DNA of 64,000 nucleotides from an uncultured Alphaproteobacteria bacterium (GTDB lineage Bacteria; Pseudomonadota; Alphaproteobacteria; RF32; CAG-239), in contig CAKQMH010000002.1 in NCBI GenBank assembly GCA_934254915.1, positions 166,948-230,947 on the forward strand, written 5' to 3'. The translations under genes were made by a program, and so were the position numbers. The notes under the pieces are model-generated. The model was not told the origin of the DNA. It searched no databases and saw nothing but the letters and a program-made list of their open reading frames with translations. Positions 62,386 to 64,000 of this stretch are shown here, one piece after another. The stretch's first letter is position 1. Every line of letters begins with the position of its first letter.

Positions 62386-63492
62386 TTACTTAACGTAAAT
62401 CTGAACCTCAGAGGCGTTTACATCAGCACTGGTTTTAGCTGAAAGGTTAATCTTTTCAGCGCCGATACCCATTTCAATCATATCTTGAAAAATTTGGGTT
62501 GCGTTGTTCTTGGCGCTGGCAGCAGCCAGTTGATTGCCACTGGCCGGACTTACAGCTACAACATCAAACATTACGCCGGGTTTTTTAGCAACCGCGTTGC
62601 TGACGGCTTGTTTCAAACCGGCCTGATATTTTACATCTGATTTGTTGAATTTGGCTACAAACAACGGTTTGCCGCTGGCGATGGATTTACTTGCACCGAA
62701 AGAAGCCGGCATAACATTGTTGTTGGTCAACGGAACATTGTTTACGCCATAGCTACCGGTTTTGATAACCGAGCTGAGGTCGACAATATAGCTCTTGGCT
62801 GTTTCGATATATTGTTGCTGACGAGCAATATCACTGTTGATTTCAGCTAACAGGCTGTTGTTAACCAAAGCAGTCTGGTTGGCTTCGTTTTCCAAAATAC
62901 GCAATTGGCGGTGGTCTTCATCAACCGCGCCCGAAATTCCGTAAGCTGCACGAATCGAATCTACCAAATAATTGGTGTTAGCGGCATCAGACGAAACTTT
63001 GCTGGCCAGTTGATTCAAGGCAATTGTATTGGCATTCATGGTTTGAATGTTATTTTGAGCGCTTTGCAACATAGTGAACATTTGCGGGTTGCCCGGTGTC
63101 GTTCCGACTTGCAGTTTAGCCTCAATCATACCGATAACTTTATGGTACTGTAAAGCATTGTTGATTACTGAACCGCGAATCTGCTGCAATTGTGCATTGT
63201 TGGAACGGATAGCGTTTTGCATTTGCGCTAACTCGCTACGGAAAGTAACAACTTTCTGTCCCACAAAGGTGCCTGTGTTGCCGCCTTCGGAAATTTCCAA
63301 AGGCTCAAAATTGGTTGAACCTAATGCCGGAACAGCCTCGTTGTCAGAAACATCTGTGTTGCCGGCTGCTAACTCTTCTTGAACATCAGACCCGAAAAGC
63401 GAGGGAAACAAAGCGTCAGACGAGTAAGAACATCCGCCGATGAGCAACATTGAAACCGCCGACAAAGACATTTTAATTGCTAATTTTGTCAT
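62386..63492 (-). CDS. Lipoprotein with OmpA-like C-terminal fold
   Basis: A 368-residue lipoprotein. The signal is MTKLAIKMSLSAVSMLLIGGC, with the lipobox IGGC. A helical, glutamine-rich central part (about 70-230) is followed by a C-terminal domain with QIFQDMIEMGIGAEKINLSAK and EVQIYVK, which resembles the OmpA fold but lacks its clear peptidoglycan-binding residues. The ATG at 63492 has AAGGTG eight bases upstream; a GTG four codons earlier is less likely. Outer-membrane anchoring is inferred from the serine after the lipid cysteine. Confidence 0.8.
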   Translation of the reverse strand: MTKLAIKMSLSAVSMLLIGGCSYSSDALFPSLFGSDVQEELAAGNTDVSDNEAVPALGSTNFEPLEISEGGNTGTFVGQKVVTFRSELAQMQNAIRSNNAQLQQIRGSVINNALQYHKVIGMIEAKLQVGTTPGNPQMFTMLQSAQNNIQTMNANTIALNQLASKVSSDAANTNYLVDSIRAAYGISGAVDEDHRQLRILENEANQTALVNNSLLAEINSDIARQQQYIETAKSYIVDLSSVIKTGSYGVNNVPLTNNNVMPASFGASKSIASGKPLFVAKFNKSDVKYQAGLKQAVSNAVAKKPGVMFDVVAVSPASGNQLAAASAKNNATQIFQDMIEMGIGAEKINLSAKTSADVNASEVQIYVK

Positions 63493-63677
63493 TGAATAAA
63501 GCACCTTAAATAAAAAACTACATACATTTTGTTTTTTACACCATTACCGGCAATTGTAAAGGACTTTTTGCAAAATAAACAGTTATTAAGCAACCTCACG
63601 GCAAGAGTGTATTGTTTTCTTTATCAGGACTTTAGCAACAATAGATTAAAAATCTTTTAAATTATTGAAAATTTTGC

Positions 63678-63706
63678 TTGCAAATAAAAAAGAAAAGCTG
63701 TAATAA
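63678..63706 (+). promoter_or_regulatory. Candidate promoter of tRNA-Arg(ACG)
   Basis: TTGCAA (63678-63683) and TAATAA (63701-63706) are 17 bases apart, 24 bases before the tRNA. The match is modest. Confidence 0.35.
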
Positions 63707-63730
63707 GTCTTTGTTGTTTGAAAAACAGAT

Positions 63731-63807
63731 GCACTCGTAGCTCAATTGGATAGAGCATCTGACTACGGATCAGAAGGTTGTGAGTTCGAATCCCGCCGAG
63801 TGCGCCA
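63731..63807 (+). tRNA. tRNA-Arg(ACG)
   Basis: A 77-base tRNA: acceptor GCACTCG/CGAGTGC, D stem GCTC/GAGC, anticodon stem TCTGA/TCAGA with loop CTACGGA (anticodon ACG, read as ICG after deamination), variable AGGTT, T loop TTCGAAT, discriminator G and encoded CCA. The T stem GTGAG/CCCGC has an A-C mismatch at the fourth pair. Confidence 0.96.
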
Positions 63808-63812
63808 TTTAT

Positions 63813-63842
63813 AAACCCCTCCATGTGAGGGGTTTTGATTTT
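63813..63842 (+). terminator. tRNA-Arg(ACG) terminator
   Basis: A 9-bp stem, AAACCCCTC (63813-63821) with GAGGGGTTT (63827-63835), followed by a T-rich run. Confidence 0.82.
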
Positions 63843-63864
63843 TTAAAATTTTCAATTATGCAAA

Positions 63865-63912
63865 GAAAAACCCAAGTCCTGATGTAGGTGATACATCTGA
63901 TTCTTGGGTTAT
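63865..63912 (-). terminator. Terminator of the gene entering at the window end
   Basis: The outer stem AACCCAAG (63869-63876)/CTTGGGTT (63903-63910) and inner stem GATGTA (63881-63886)/TACATC (63892-63897) form a two-tier hairpin. On the minus strand it runs into TTTTTCTTT. It sits 15 bases after the stop of the partial gene. Confidence 0.75.
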
Positions 63913-63926
63913 ATAAGGCTTAGGCA

Positions 63927-64000
63927 TTAAAATGACGGGTCATCAGGGTGTAATTCCATCGGTTTTTCAAACATAAATGGCACCATAAACAGAGCAATTG
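63927..64000 (-). CDS. 3' end of a gene (start outside window)
   Basis: The last 23 codons of a minus-strand frame are seen: a hydrophobic start (IALFMVPFMFEK) and a polar end (PMELHPDDPSF), then TAA and a terminator. It could be the last membrane helix and tail of a transporter. Too little is present for a name. Confidence 0.5.
   Translation of the reverse strand, partial: IALFMVPFMFEKPMELHPDDPSF

Overview
The window looks like a chromosome segment of an alphaproteobacterium with moderate to low GC. The strongest sign is the minus-strand series mutM, secreted protein, enoyl-CoA hydratase, rpsT, dnaA, dnaN, recF, a gene order typical of the class. Other supporting features are lolA-xthA-response regulator, cmk-rpsA, ihfB-lapA, an ELM1-family gene and a 562-residue ribosomal protein S1. 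A methyltransferase resembling RquA (rhodoquinone synthesis) suggests low-oxygen or fermentative life. By inference this could be an uncultured gut or host-associated alphaproteobacterium; no rRNA gene is present to settle it. I see no prophage, insertion sequence or CRISPR array.

Layout. 1-4.0 kb: the 3' part of polA, a 522-bp gap rich in GANTC sites, and gyrB. 4.0-11.5 kb: an ABC exporter, a small PTS block (EIIA-Man type and HPr), an orphan adenine methyltransferase, a 52-residue Ser/Cys-rich protein, lolA, xthA, an OmpR-type regulator with a damaged receiver pocket, and a porin. 11.6-18.5 kb: the replication-initiation and repair block recF-dnaN-dnaA-rpsT-ech-mutM. 18.5-27.3 kb: mostly poorly characterised proteins (tail-anchored, J-domain, charged, PAS, coiled-coil/TPR and degenerate EEP types) plus tsaB. 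27.4-33.5 kb: a Lon-like AAA protease, a fructokinase/MFS/ROK sugar operon and a histidine phosphatase. 33.5-33.9 kb: an 80-bp direct repeat whose second copy holds the 3' end of tRNA-Arg(CCU). 33.9-39.6 kb: an M20 peptidase, an SH3 protein, accD, lapA, ihfB, rmuC and accA. 39.8-45.5 kb: a membrane protein, yejA-yejB and a thymidine/AMP phosphorylase-family enzyme. 45.6-53.7 kb: a chaperone region with dnaK, a 1055-residue opposite-strand protein of unknown function, dnaJ and a CbpA-like J protein with DUF1349. 53.7-58.7 kb: small envelope proteins, an ELM1-family gene and an operon holding rsmE, a NarL-type regulator, an Hpt protein and the RquA-like enzyme. 58.8-64 kb: cmk, rpsA, two paired acidic proteins, a lipoprotein, tRNA-Arg(ACG) and the 3' end of another gene.

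The clearest regulatory signal is a shared promoter pattern, CTTGC(A/T)-N17-CTA(T/A)AT, ahead of dnaK, dnaJ and the CbpA-like gene. It fits the alphaproteobacterial RpoH (sigma-32) pattern and suggests one heat-shock regulon. Strong hairpin terminators separate most convergent units. The most interesting candidates are the rquA-like gene in a phosphorelay operon, the giant gene between dnaK and dnaJ, the tRNA-associated repeat, the GANTC cluster before gyrB, the MutM with a missing zinc ligand, and the PAS protein that seems to have lost its kinase half.
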